From the NCBI RefSeq assembly GCF_014648655.1, contig NZ_BMRN01000010.1, positions 62,001-126,000 of the forward strand: DNA of 64,000 bases, written 5' to 3'. Under the pieces are notes generated by a model. The model was not told the DNA's origin. It saw only the letters and a list, made by a program, of their open reading frames with translations, and ran no database searches. Below are positions 50,972 to 59,053 of the stretch, one piece after another. The stretch is from Streptomyces atratus. GTDB lineage: Bacteria > Actinomycetota > Actinomycetes > Streptomycetales > Streptomycetaceae. Position 1 is the stretch's first letter. Every line of letters begins with the position of its first letter. Position numbers and translations under genes: made by a program.

Positions 50972-52126
50972 TCAGGCCCCGGCCGCGTACCGCCAGAACT
51001 CCCGCATCACCGCGGGCGGGGTCGGTCCGGCCATTTCCAGCTGAGTGAGCAGGACGGTGACCGTGCCGGTGGACGGGGTGAGGTGCGCCGCCGTTCCGGT
51101 GCCGCCCACCCAGCCGTAGCGTCCCGGTACGTTCCAGGGGTCGATGGCCTCGACATCGACCGAGCCGCCGAAGCCCCAGCCCTGCCCCTCCAGGAACAGC
51201 GTGCTGTCGTCACGCTGCGCCTGCGTCAGATGGTCGGTGGTCATCTGCCGCACCGACTCGGCCGACAACAGCCGCCGTCCGTCGGCACTGCCCTCGGCGA
51301 GCAGCATCCGGGCGAAGGAGTACCAGTCGTCCACGGTCGAGACCAGCCCGCCGGCACCGGACGGAAACACCGGCACGCTGCTCCACTGCCCGTCGGGCGC
51401 ATCGACCAGTTGGAGACCGCCGCCGCCCTCCGGGTCGGTCCGGTAGTAGCTGGTGAACCGGTCGAGCTTGTCGGCCGGTACCGCGAATCCGGTGTCGGCC
51501 ATACCCAGCGGCGCGAACAGTCGCTCGGCCAGGAACTCGGGCAGCGGACGGCCCGAGACCCTGGCGATCAGCACGCCCAGGATGTCGGAGCAGGTGTTGT
51601 ACAGCCAGGCCTCGCCCGGCTGGTGCAGCAGCGGAATGCGCGACAGGGTGGCCATCCACGCGTCCGGCGCCTCGATGAACCGGGGCTGCGGCGGTCCTTG
51701 TTTCAGCTCGCTGAACAGCAGTCCGACCACCGGCAGCGAGAAGTCGGACGGGAATCCGCACCCGGCCCGGAAGGTGAGCAGGTCGGCCACCGTGATCGCT
51801 CTGGCAGCCGGGACCACGTCGTCGACCGGGGAGGCCGGGGTGCGGACCACCTTCGGTGCCGCCAGTTCCGGCAGCCATTGCCCGACCGGGTCGTCCAGTG
51901 CGATCCGGCCGTCCTCGACCAGCATCATGACGGCCGCGGCGATGACGGGCTTGGTGATGGATGCGATGCGGAAGATCGAGTCCCTGGCCATCGGGGCCGT
52001 GCCGTCCGCATCGGCGGAGCCGACCGCCGTCACCTCGACCCGGTCACCATGGGCGACCAGGCCCACGGCTCCCGGCGCCGCCCCACCGCCGACATGCTTC
52101 TCCAGGAGGTCGTGCAGATTGCTCAT
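50972..52126 (-). CDS. Serine hydrolase (beta-lactamase/esterase family)
   Basis: The 384-residue protein has SxxK in FRIASITKPVIAAAV, the tyrosine motif in WLYNTCSDILGVLI and a C-terminal GWVGGTGTAAH that replaces KTG. There is no signal peptide. Family members hydrolyse esters, lactams or D-amino-acid peptides. ATG 52126 is preceded by GAGGGTGG. It is not closely related to the serine hydrolase at 18016. Confidence 0.9.
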   Translation of the reverse strand: MSNLHDLLEKHVGGGAAPGAVGLVAHGDRVEVTAVGSADADGTAPMARDSIFRIASITKPVIAAAVMMLVEDGRIALDDPVGQWLPELAAPKVVRTPASPVDDVVPAARAITVADLLTFRAGCGFPSDFSLPVVGLLFSELKQGPPQPRFIEAPDAWMATLSRIPLLHQPGEAWLYNTCSDILGVLIARVSGRPLPEFLAERLFAPLGMADTGFAVPADKLDRFTSYYRTDPEGGGGLQLVDAPDGQWSSVPVFPSGAGGLVSTVDDWYSFARMLLAEGSADGRRLLSAESVRQMTTDHLTQAQRDDSTLFLEGQGWGFGGSVDVEAIDPWNVPGRYGWVGGTGTAAHLTPSTGTVTVLLTQLEMAGPTPPAVMREFWRYAAGA

Positions 52127-52197
52127 CGGTCCACCCTCTCGCCAGTGCGCTCGGAAGCAGGACTGCCGCACCGCCCCGGACTCATCGGTCCCGGACG

Positions 52198-52490
52198 TCA
52201 CTCCCTCCGGCTCAGCACACCCGCCCGACACCCACGTAGAAGCCGCTGCGTTCCCGCACCGGTGCGGGCTCCTGCTGGTACCACTCCGTGGCGAACACCA
52301 ACCCGGGCTCGACGAGGCCCAGGCCGTCGAAGAAGGGCCCGACCTCGCTTCGGGTACGCATCCGCAGTGGAATCGCCCCCTTCCTGTACGCGGTCTCGGT
52401 CTCCTGCTGGAGCTCGGGATGCCGGTCGGCCGTGCCGTAAGAGAGCACCAGGAAGCTGCCCGCGGGCAGGGCGTCGACCAGGGTGCGGGA
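52198..52490 (-). pseudogene. C-terminal part of a DUF574 SAM-dependent methyltransferase
   Basis: The frame reads LVDALPAGSFLVLSYGTADR, then RTRSEVGPFFDGLGLVEPGL and ATEWYQQEP, the typical last third of DUF574 methyltransferases. The SAM-binding N-terminal two thirds are absent; homology stops near 52490, where an unrelated gene on the other strand begins. Confidence 0.75.
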
Positions 52491-52731
52491 CGAGATCGAC
52501 GACCAGGTCGCGGAGGCGTTCGATGCCTACCTGTCCGACCGACTGGCGGAACCAGGACCGCTGCGCGAGTCCCTGGCCGCTGGGCGCGGTGCCCGGGTGG
52601 TGCTGGGCACGGTCGCACTCGGTGCCCTCGCAACGGCGCTCGCACCACCCGGCGTTGCCGCCATCTGCTGGATCCGGGGCGCGATCACGTTGATCGATGT
52701 CACCTGGCTGTGGGCCGCTCGCCGCCATTGA
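52483..52731 (+). CDS. Small membrane-associated protein, hypothetical (possibly truncated)
   Basis: The 82-residue frame from GTG 52483 (RDEIDDQVAEAFDAYLSDRL) has an acidic helix and two hydrophobic segments (VVLGTVALGALATALA and AICWIRGAITLIDVTWLWA). No ribosome site is visible, and the start lies at the junction with the methyltransferase remnant, so it may be the 3' part of a longer gene. Confidence 0.45.
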   Translation: MRDEIDDQVAEAFDAYLSDRLAEPGPLRESLAAGRGARVVLGTVALGALATALAPPGVAAICWIRGAITLIDVTWLWAARRH

Positions 52732-52787
52732 CGGTCCGTGAGGACCCTTCCCCTCATGGGTCCGTCGCGAAAGGCGGGCCCGGAACG

Positions 52788-52827
52788 ACAAGATCCCGCC
52801 CGATCTTTCGATCGGACGGGATCTTGT
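52788..52827. terminator. Long bidirectional stem-loop
   Basis: ACAAGATCCCG-C-CCGATC pairs with GATCGG-A-CGGGATCTTGT around a short loop; one C-A mismatch only. It separates the plus-strand small gene from the minus-strand tRNA gene. Confidence 0.8.
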
Positions 52828-52835
52828 GTGTGCGG

Positions 52836-52909
52836 TGGACCTGTGGGGATTTGAACCCCAGACCCCCTCGATGCGAACGAGGTGCGCTACCAGACTGCGC
52901 CACAGGCCC
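52836..52909 (-). tRNA. tRNA-Ala, anticodon CGC
   Basis: The minus strand gives a 74-nt cloverleaf: acceptor GGGCCTG/CAGGTCC with one G-T pair, D-arm GCGC...GCGC, anticodon stem CCTCG/CGAGG with loop TTCGCAT (anticodon CGC, reading GCG), TPsiC arm CTGGGGTTCAAATCCCCA. CCA is not encoded. It marks the edge of the conserved 53-64 kb core block. Confidence 0.95.
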
Positions 52910-53006
52910 TTGCAACGAGTGAAACTTTAGCACCCCCGCGGGGGTGCTCGGAAATCCGGTCCGCGCTGGTCAACCGAGTCGGTGTCGCAGCAGGGCCCGA
53001 AGGGGC

Positions 53007-54125
53007 TCACTCGTTGGCGGCACGGGGGCGTTCCCCGTCCTCGTACTGGTCGAAGAGCGGGGTCCGGCCGCGGTCGCGGGTGCGGCGGGACTGGCTGGTG
53101 CGCTGGCGCGGCGCCGGGTCGACGGGGGGTGCCACGGGGTGCGAGGTGCCCGTCTGGGTGGGCTCGGCGGTGCTGGAGCGGGCCGCGCTCCAGGTCTCCG
53201 GGTTGCCGACCTCGACGCCGCCCGTGGCGCGCGGGGCGACCGGCGCGGTGACGTACGTCGGCAGGGGGACCGGGACCGGCTCCCAGCTGTCGCCCTGGAC
53301 CCGGCCGCGTTCGCGCTGCTGGTCGACCCATTCCGCATGGTCCGTCTGCTCGACCAGGGCGCGGCGGCCGGCCTCCTGCGGGGAGACCACCGGTGCGGGC
53401 TCGGGCTCGGGCTCGGGGCGGCGCCCTTCGGGCTCCTCGTCGGCCTCGGCGGGGGCCGCCGCGGCCGGCTGGTGCCTGCGGGAACGGCTTTCGCGCAGAT
53501 GCTGCGCCGCCACTTCGGCCCGGCGCCGGTCCATGGTGAAGGCGAACCGGCGTCGCTCCTGGGCGCGCAGATGCACGATGTACGTGCTCAGCAGCACCGC
53601 CGGAACCGCGGGTGCCCAGAGGAAGCCGAGGCCGCCGACCGCCGCAACGACCGCGCCGAGGGTGAAGGCGAGGAAGAGGACGACGGTGGTACGCCGACGG
53701 CGCGCGAGGACCTGGAGTCGCTGGGCGCGCCGGACGCGCTCGGCGTCCGTCCCGCCGGTGCGCGGGCGCGCGCGCCGCGCGGCACCGGGTTCGGGGCGTT
53801 CCCGGCCCGGGCGCGCCGGGTCGTACACCCGGGCTTCGGTATGCGCCTCAGGCGCGGCGAAGGCCCGGACGTCCACGGAATCCATTCGGTCCGTGACGAC
53901 GTCCGGGTCGGCGTCGGGCCCCGCCTCCTCGGTGCTGCGCTCCCGCAGCTCCTTGGCATACCGGCGCTCCATGGCCGCCCGTCCGGACAGCAGCCGGATG
54001 GCGGTGCTGAAGCGTTCCGTCGGACGGGCTTCATTGAGCTCGTCCTGCCTGCGGAGCCACATCGGCACCAAGTAGGCGGCCCAGGCCCCGACGATGACTG
54101 CGTAGATGAGGCCGCTGCTGCTCAC
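53007..54125 (-). CDS. sepX: SepX / GlpR-type membrane protein of cell division
   Basis: The 372-residue protein has an N-terminal membrane helix (LIYAVIVGAWAAYLVPMWLR), a charged linker, a second pair of hydrophobic segments (VVLFLAFTLGAVVAAVGGLG and PAVPAVLLSTYIVHL) and a long disordered, Pro/Glu-rich C-terminal tail. This is the layout of SepX in Streptomyces and of GlpR in corynebacteria, where the cytoplasmic loop binds the MoeA-like protein Glp and links it to the divisome. The glp gene lies 2 kb away in the same direction. GTG start at 54125. Confidence 0.85.
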   Translation of the reverse strand: MSSSGLIYAVIVGAWAAYLVPMWLRRQDELNEARPTERFSTAIRLLSGRAAMERRYAKELRERSTEEAGPDADPDVVTDRMDSVDVRAFAAPEAHTEARVYDPARPGRERPEPGAARRARPRTGGTDAERVRRAQRLQVLARRRRTTVVLFLAFTLGAVVAAVGGLGFLWAPAVPAVLLSTYIVHLRAQERRRFAFTMDRRRAEVAAQHLRESRSRRHQPAAAAPAEADEEPEGRRPEPEPEPAPVVSPQEAGRRALVEQTDHAEWVDQQRERGRVQGDSWEPVPVPLPTYVTAPVAPRATGGVEVGNPETWSAARSSTAEPTQTGTSHPVAPPVDPAPRQRTSQSRRTRDRGRTPLFDQYEDGERPRAANE

Positions 54126-54283
54126 GTCTCACACCGTAGAGGGGTTTGCGCGGGGGCATCCGCCAATTGGCCCGGTGTGTCGCACGATCCGGCTGATATC
54201 AAGGACTTTTTTTGTGATTGTTCAGATCAGCAGTGGGTGTTTGCGCGTTCGTTTGCCGTCACATGCCGATCAATATCGAACAC

Positions 54284-54895
54284 TTATTTTATTTCCCGTG
54301 GCGTTCCGGGTCGTGCCTGGTGCCAGCGCCGGAGCAGCCCGTCGGGTACTTCCTCCGCAGTGAGCGCGTAGATCAGATGGTCCCGCCAGGCACCGTCGAT
54401 GTGGAGATAGCGCGGACGCAGACCTTCCTCGCGGAACCCCAGTTTCTCGACGACCCTTCTGCTGGGCCCGTTCTCCGGCCGAATGCACACCTCGATGCGG
54501 TGCAGTCCGACCCTGCGGAAGCAGTGGTCGACCGCGAGGGCGACCGCGGTCGGCATCACACCGCGGCCCGCGACGTCCTGGTCGACCCAGTAGCCGATGT
54601 GACCCGAACACATCGAGCCCCAGGTGATCCCGGCGACCGTCAGCTGACCGACCAGACGGCCCTCGTACTCGATGGCGAAGGGCAGCATCCGGCCGGCGGC
54701 GGCCTCGGAGCGCAGATGACGGACCATCTGGCGGTAGGTGGGGCGCTGGGCCACCGGGCCGCCCGGGGCGGGCGGCGGCACGGTCGCCTCCCAGGGGCGC
54801 AGCCACTCACGGTTGCGTCGGTTGACCTCGCGCCACATGCGCTGGTCGCGCATCTTCACCGGACGGAGGGTGATCTCGCCGTCGTTGAGGACCAC
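54284..54895 (-). CDS. RimJ/RimL-type GNAT acetyltransferase
   Basis: The 203-residue protein carries EITLRPVKMRDQRMWREVNR at the N-terminus, the CoA-binding YWVDQDVAGRGVMPTAVALA and IRPENGPSRRVVEKLGFREE, all typical of RimJ-like enzymes that acetylate protein N-termini. The start is taken as GTG 54895; similar proteins begin a few residues earlier (ELNVPTWPV), but no standard codon is available there. It is encoded between mogA and sepX in the same direction. Confidence 0.88.
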   Translation of the reverse strand: MVLNDGEITLRPVKMRDQRMWREVNRRNREWLRPWEATVPPPAPGGPVAQRPTYRQMVRHLRSEAAAGRMLPFAIEYEGRLVGQLTVAGITWGSMCSGHIGYWVDQDVAGRGVMPTAVALAVDHCFRRVGLHRIEVCIRPENGPSRRVVEKLGFREEGLRPRYLHIDGAWRDHLIYALTAEEVPDGLLRRWHQARPGTPREIK

Positions 54896-54912
54896 CGGCC
54901 AGGTCGGGACGT

Positions 54913-55521
54913 TCAGCTCGGGCTCCCGGGTCGGGGGTGATCGCCGCCGCGAAGCTGGTCGACGGCGTGCACCAGAAGACGTGCGAGGACGGCGAGGCCG
55001 TCACGCACCCCGCCGGTGGAGCCCGGCAGGTTCACGATGAGTGTGTGGCCGGCGACACCCGCGAGGCCACGGGAGAGCGCGGCGGTGGGCACCTTGTCGC
55101 GGCCTTCGGCACGGATCGCCTCGGGGATGCCGGGGATCTCGTGGTCGAGGACGCGGCGGGTGGCGTCGGGGGTGCGGTCGGTGGGCGAGATGCCCGTACC
55201 GCCGGTCGTGACGATGACGTCGTACCCGGCGGCCACCCCGTCGCGCAGCGCCTGTTCGACCGGGTCGCCGTCGGGCACGACCCGGGGGCCGTCGACGGCG
55301 AAACCGAGCTGCGTGAGCGCCTCGGAGATCAAGGGGCCGCCCTTGTCCGCGTAGACCCCGGCAAAGGCCCGGTTCGATGCGGTGACGACGAGAGCGGCGT
55401 ACGGGGCGGTCAGTGCGCCGCCGAGCGGAGGCTCGGCCTGCCGGCCGTCACCGGACTGCCCGGTTCTGGACGCCGCGTCCTCGTCCGGCCCGCCGGGGGG
55501 CACCGCGCCGGGCGCGGTCAT
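54913..55521 (-). CDS. mogA: MogA/MoaB-type molybdopterin adenylyltransferase
   Basis: The 202-residue protein has an unusual Pro/Gly-rich N-terminal extension of about 40 residues (TAPGAVPPGGPDEDAASRTG), then the MoCF fold: LVVTASNRAFAGVYADKGGP, VIVTTGGTGISPTDRTPDAT and VAGHTLIVNLPGSTGGVRDG. It would adenylylate molybdopterin before metal insertion. ATG 55521 overlaps the moaC stop (ATGA), making the pair co-translated. Confidence 0.92.
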   Translation of the reverse strand: MTAPGAVPPGGPDEDAASRTGQSGDGRQAEPPLGGALTAPYAALVVTASNRAFAGVYADKGGPLISEALTQLGFAVDGPRVVPDGDPVEQALRDGVAAGYDVIVTTGGTGISPTDRTPDATRRVLDHEIPGIPEAIRAEGRDKVPTAALSRGLAGVAGHTLIVNLPGSTGGVRDGLAVLARLLVHAVDQLRGGDHPRPGSPS

Positions 55522-56018
55522 GCGTCGGCTCCATCCGGTGCGGTGCGCCGGTACTCGCCGGACTTGCCGCCCGACTTCGACTCGACCCGTACGTCCGTGA
55601 TGACCGCCGCCTTGTCGACCGCCTTGATCATGTCGATCACGGTGAGCGCGGCGACCGAGACGGCGGTCAGGGCCTCCATCTCGACGCCGGTGCGGTCGGT
55701 GGTCTTCACCGTGGCGGTGATCTCCACCGCGTCGTCGGCGACGCTCAGGCCGACCTCTACGCCCGAGACGGCGAGCGGGTGGCAGAGCGGGATCAGTTCG
55801 GGGGTGCGTTTGGCGCCCATGATTCCGGCGATGCGGGCGGTGGCGAGGGCGTCGCCCTTGGGGACTCCTTCGCCGCGGAGCAGCTCGACGACGCGCGGCG
55901 AGACGAGGACCCGGCCGCTCGCGCGGGCCACCCGCGCGGTGACGTCCTTCTCCGAGACGTCGACCATACGGGCCGCGCCCGCCTCGTCGATGTGCGTCAG
56001 CCTGTTCTGCGTACTCAA
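55518..56018 (-). CDS. moaC: Cyclic pyranopterin monophosphate synthase
   Basis: The 166-residue protein contains the MoaC motifs RMVDVSEKDVTARVA, ARIAGIMGAKRTPELIPLCH, then VGLSVADDAVEITATVKTTD with MEALTAVSVAALTVIDMIKA and a lysine-rich end. MoaC converts the GTP-derived intermediate to cyclic pyranopterin monophosphate, the first step of molybdenum-cofactor synthesis. The start is TTG 56018 with GGAG five bases upstream. It precedes mogA. Confidence 0.95.
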   Translation of the reverse strand: MSTQNRLTHIDEAGAARMVDVSEKDVTARVARASGRVLVSPRVVELLRGEGVPKGDALATARIAGIMGAKRTPELIPLCHPLAVSGVEVGLSVADDAVEITATVKTTDRTGVEMEALTAVSVAALTVIDMIKAVDKAAVITDVRVESKSGGKSGEYRRTAPDGADA

Positions 56019-56141
56019 CTAACTCCGCCTCGCGGTAGGGCGCCGGTTGCCCGCTCGGCCCGCACCGGGGTGCGGGCCCGGGGCCCGGGGGTGTCCCCGG
56101 GAAGGCACAGCGGCAGATACCGTACCGCCACCGCCCGGGGA

Positions 56142-57452
56142 TCAGCGGAGCAGGATCACCTCGGTGTCCGCGCCGGGCTCGGCGGAGATGACGTCCTCGG
56201 GCAGCACGATCAGCGCATCCGCCTGGGCGAGAGCGGCGATCAGATGCGATCCGGAGCCGCCGACGGGGGTGACGGTGCCTGCCTCCGCGTCGTACGTACC
56301 GCGCAGGAACTGGCGCCTGCCGGACGGCGAGGTGAGTGCCTTGTCGGTGTTCAGCTTGGCCCGGACGGTGGGGCGGTTCACGTCCTGAAGCCCCATCAGG
56401 GCGCGGATCGCGGGGCGTACGAACAGCTCGAAGGAGACGTACGACGAGACGGGGTTGCCCGGGAGCGCCAGCAGTGGCGTGTGTTCGGGGCCGATCCAGC
56501 CGAAGCCCTGCGGCTTGCCGGGCTGCATGGCGAGCTTGCGGAAGTCGATGCCGCTGCCGGGCTCGTCCTCGTCGCCCACCGACGACAGGGCTTCCTTGAC
56601 GACGTCGTACGCGCCGACGCTGACGCCTCCGGTGGTGACGACGATGTCGGCGCGGATCAGCTGGTCCTCGATCGTGGCGCGGAGCGTGTCGGCGTCGTCG
56701 GTGACGGCGCCGACCCGGTAGGCGATCGCTCCGGCGTCCCGGGCGGCGGCCGTGAGCGCGAAGCTGTTCGAGTCGTAGATCCGGCCGCCGGTCAGCTCCT
56801 CGCCGGGCTGCACCAGTTCGCTGCCGGTCGAGATGACGACGACGCGCGGCCGGGGCCGTACCTTCACCGTCGAGCGGCCGATCGCGGCGAGCAGCCCGAT
56901 CTGCGGCGGTCCGATCACCGATCCGGCGCGCAGGGCCAGATCGCCCGGCTTGACGTCGCTGCCACGGGCCCTGACATGGGCGCGAGCCTCGACGGGGCGG
57001 TGCACGCGGACCTCGCCGCCCGCGCCCTCGGGGGCGGCGCGGTGGGCACGCATGGTGTCGGCGGGGCCGCCGCCCGTCCCGCCGTCGGTCCACTCGACCG
57101 GGATCACGGCCTCGGCGCCGGCCGGCAGCGGGGCGCCGGTCATGATGCGGGCGGCCTCGCCCGGGCCGACGCTCCGGTCACCGGGCAGCCCGTCGCTGCC
57201 CGCCGCGATGTCACCGATGACGGTGAGCACCGCGGGGAACTCCTCGTCCGCGCCCTCGACATCGGCCACACGGACCGCGTACCCGTCCATCGAGCTGTTG
57301 TCGAAGGGCGGCAGGGCGATCTGCACGATGACGTCCTCGACGAGGACGCAGCCCTGCGCGTCGTGCAGTTGCAGCTCGATGGGTTCGAGCGGTCGCACTG
57401 CGCCGAGAATGTCTGCCAGATGCTCGTCCACCGACCAGATCGTCTTGCTCAA
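56142..57452 (-). CDS. glp: Gephyrin-like molybdotransferase Glp (MoeA family)
   Basis: The 436-residue protein has MoeA domains in order: VDEHLADILGAVRPLEPIEL, PPFDNSSMDGYAVR, RIMTGAPLPAGAEAVIPVEW, the MoCF domain with VVVISTGSELVQPGEELTGG, VVTTGGVSVGAYDVVKEALS and LPGNPVSSYVSFELFVRPAI, then the small domain IV. Chemistry would be molybdate insertion, but in actinobacteria the protein of this locus (Glp) binds FtsZ and the membrane receptor GlpR/SepX. The TTG start at 57452 follows the galU stop by four bases, with GAGGAG inside the galU end. Confidence 0.9.
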   Translation of the reverse strand: MSKTIWSVDEHLADILGAVRPLEPIELQLHDAQGCVLVEDVIVQIALPPFDNSSMDGYAVRVADVEGADEEFPAVLTVIGDIAAGSDGLPGDRSVGPGEAARIMTGAPLPAGAEAVIPVEWTDGGTGGGPADTMRAHRAAPEGAGGEVRVHRPVEARAHVRARGSDVKPGDLALRAGSVIGPPQIGLLAAIGRSTVKVRPRPRVVVISTGSELVQPGEELTGGRIYDSNSFALTAAARDAGAIAYRVGAVTDDADTLRATIEDQLIRADIVVTTGGVSVGAYDVVKEALSSVGDEDEPGSGIDFRKLAMQPGKPQGFGWIGPEHTPLLALPGNPVSSYVSFELFVRPAIRALMGLQDVNRPTVRAKLNTDKALTSPSGRRQFLRGTYDAEAGTVTPVGGSGSHLIAALAQADALIVLPEDVISAEPGADTEVILLR

Positions 57453-57456
57453 AGTG

Positions 57457-58359
57457 CTACATCTCCTCGGTGACGTAACTGCGGAGCCAGGTCCGGAAGT
57501 CCGGGCCCAGGTCTTCACGTTCGCACGCGAGTCTGACAATGGCACGGAGATAATCGCCCCGGTCACCGGTGTCATAGCGGCGCCCCTTGAAGACGACGCC
57601 GTGCACGGGACCGCCGATCTTCTCGTCCTCGGCGAGGAGTTGAAGGGCGTCGGTGAGCTGGATCTCGCCGCCGCGGCCCGGCTCGGTCTTACGCAGTATG
57701 TCGAAGACGGCCGGGTCCAGGACATAGCGGCCGATGATGGCGAGGTTGCTGGGCGCCTCGGCCGTGTCGGGCTTCTCGACCAGGCCGGTGACGCGCACCA
57801 CATCGCCCTGGGCGGTGGGCTCGACGGCCGCGCAGCCATACATGTGGATCTGCTCCGGCGCGACCTCCATCAGCGCGATGACACTGCCGCCCTCGCGCTC
57901 CTGGATGTCGACCATGCGGGCCAGCAGCGGGTCGCGCGGGTCGATCAGGTCGTCGCCGAGGAGGACCGCGAACGGCTGGTCGCCGACGTGCGGTGCGGCG
58001 CACAGCACGGCGTGGCCGAGACCGCGCGGGTCGCCCTGCCGGACGTAGTGCATGGTGGCCAGGTCGCTCGACTCCTGCACCTTCTGGAGCCGTTCGGCAT
58101 CTCCCTTGCGGGTGAGCGCGGACTCCAGTTCGTAATTGCGGTCGAAGTGGTCCTCGAGGGGGCGCTTGTTGCGGCCGGTGATCATCAGGACGTCGGAGAG
58201 GCCGGCGGTCACCGCTTCCTCGACGACGTACTGGATCGCAGGCTTGTCGACGACAGGCAGCATCTCCTTGGGAGTGGCTTTGGTGGCCGGCAGGAAGCGG
58301 GTACCGAGGCCTGCGGCCGGGATGACAGCCTTGCTGATCCTGGGGTGCGACTGAGTCAT
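57457..58359 (-). CDS. galU: UTP-glucose-1-phosphate uridylyltransferase
   Basis: The 300-residue enzyme shows AVIPAAGLGTRFLPATKATP (nucleotide-binding loop), KEMLPVVDKPAIQYVVEEAV, ITGRNKRPLEDHFD, LGHAVLCAAPHVGDQPFAVL and the DDL metal site. It makes UDP-glucose for cell-wall and exopolysaccharide synthesis. ATG 58359 (TQSHPRISK) is chosen; ATG 58371 is in frame and neither has a clear ribosome site. glp follows immediately, so they are probably one transcript. Confidence 0.93.
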   Translation of the reverse strand: MTQSHPRISKAVIPAAGLGTRFLPATKATPKEMLPVVDKPAIQYVVEEAVTAGLSDVLMITGRNKRPLEDHFDRNYELESALTRKGDAERLQKVQESSDLATMHYVRQGDPRGLGHAVLCAAPHVGDQPFAVLLGDDLIDPRDPLLARMVDIQEREGGSVIALMEVAPEQIHMYGCAAVEPTAQGDVVRVTGLVEKPDTAEAPSNLAIIGRYVLDPAVFDILRKTEPGRGGEIQLTDALQLLAEDEKIGGPVHGVVFKGRRYDTGDRGDYLRAIVRLACEREDLGPDFRTWLRSYVTEEM

Positions 58360-58453
58360 GCGCAGAACCATAACCGGCGCGTATGGGCGGAAGATGAGAC
58401 TCCGGTTAACTTTGTACGCCTATATGTGCATACAAGAGATTCAAAGGTGCCCG

Positions 58454-59053
58454 TTGAACACCGACATGTCCCAAAAGACGCTTCTCAGACGCAAACTGCT
58501 GGCCGCGCGGCGCCTTCTGACCAGGGAAGACGTGGAAAACGCCGCGACGGTTCTGTCCCGGGGCGCATTGAGTCTTCCGGAGCTCTCCGGGGCGCGCACC
58601 GTCGCCGCCTACGTCTCGGTGGGGAGCGAGCCGGGCACCCGCGCCCTGCTGGACGCGCTGCGTGAGCGGGGCGTACGGGTGCTGCTGCCGGTGCTCCTCG
58701 CGGACAACGATCTGGACTGGGCGCCGTACGAAGGAGCCGATCGTCTGGTCCGGGCCGGCCGTGGGCTCCTGGAGCCGGACGGGGAGCGCCTCGGCCCCGA
58801 CGCGGTCCTGGACGCCGACGCGGTCCTGCTGCCGGGCCTCGCGGTGGACGCGCGCGGCATGCGGCTCGGTCGTGGCGGCGGCAGTTACGACCGGGTGCTG
58901 GCCCGGCTCGCCGCGGCGGGGGCGCATCCGGCGCTGGTCGTCCTGCTCTACGACGACGAGGTGGTCGCGCAGGTCCCTGAGGAACCGCACGACCACCCCG
59001 TCGACGTGGTGGTGACGCCTGCCGTGATCCGCCGGATGGGCCCTACGGTTTGA
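58454..59053 (+). CDS. 5-formyltetrahydrofolate cyclo-ligase
   Basis: The 199-residue protein has the basic N-terminal helix (QKTLLRRKLLAARRLL), AAYVSVGSEPGTRALLDALR, the ATP loop and the signature LLPGLAVDARGMRLGRGGGS-YDR. It converts 5-formyl-THF to 5,10-methenyl-THF with ATP. TTG 58454 is chosen because AAAGG lies six bases before it; ATG 58466 is too far from that site. It is divergent from galU, and its last 11 bases overlap the convergent acylase gene. Confidence 0.92.
   Translation: MNTDMSQKTLLRRKLLAARRLLTREDVENAATVLSRGALSLPELSGARTVAAYVSVGSEPGTRALLDALRERGVRVLLPVLLADNDLDWAPYEGADRLVRAGRGLLEPDGERLGPDAVLDADAVLLPGLAVDARGMRLGRGGGSYDRVLARLAAAGAHPALVVLLYDDEVVAQVPEEPHDHPVDVVVTPAVIRRMGPTV

Noticed and set aside
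52836..52909. tRNA-Ala as attachment site of an integrated element covering the accessory region
   Set aside because: I found no second copy of the tRNA 3' end and no integrase nearby, so this is unsupported.
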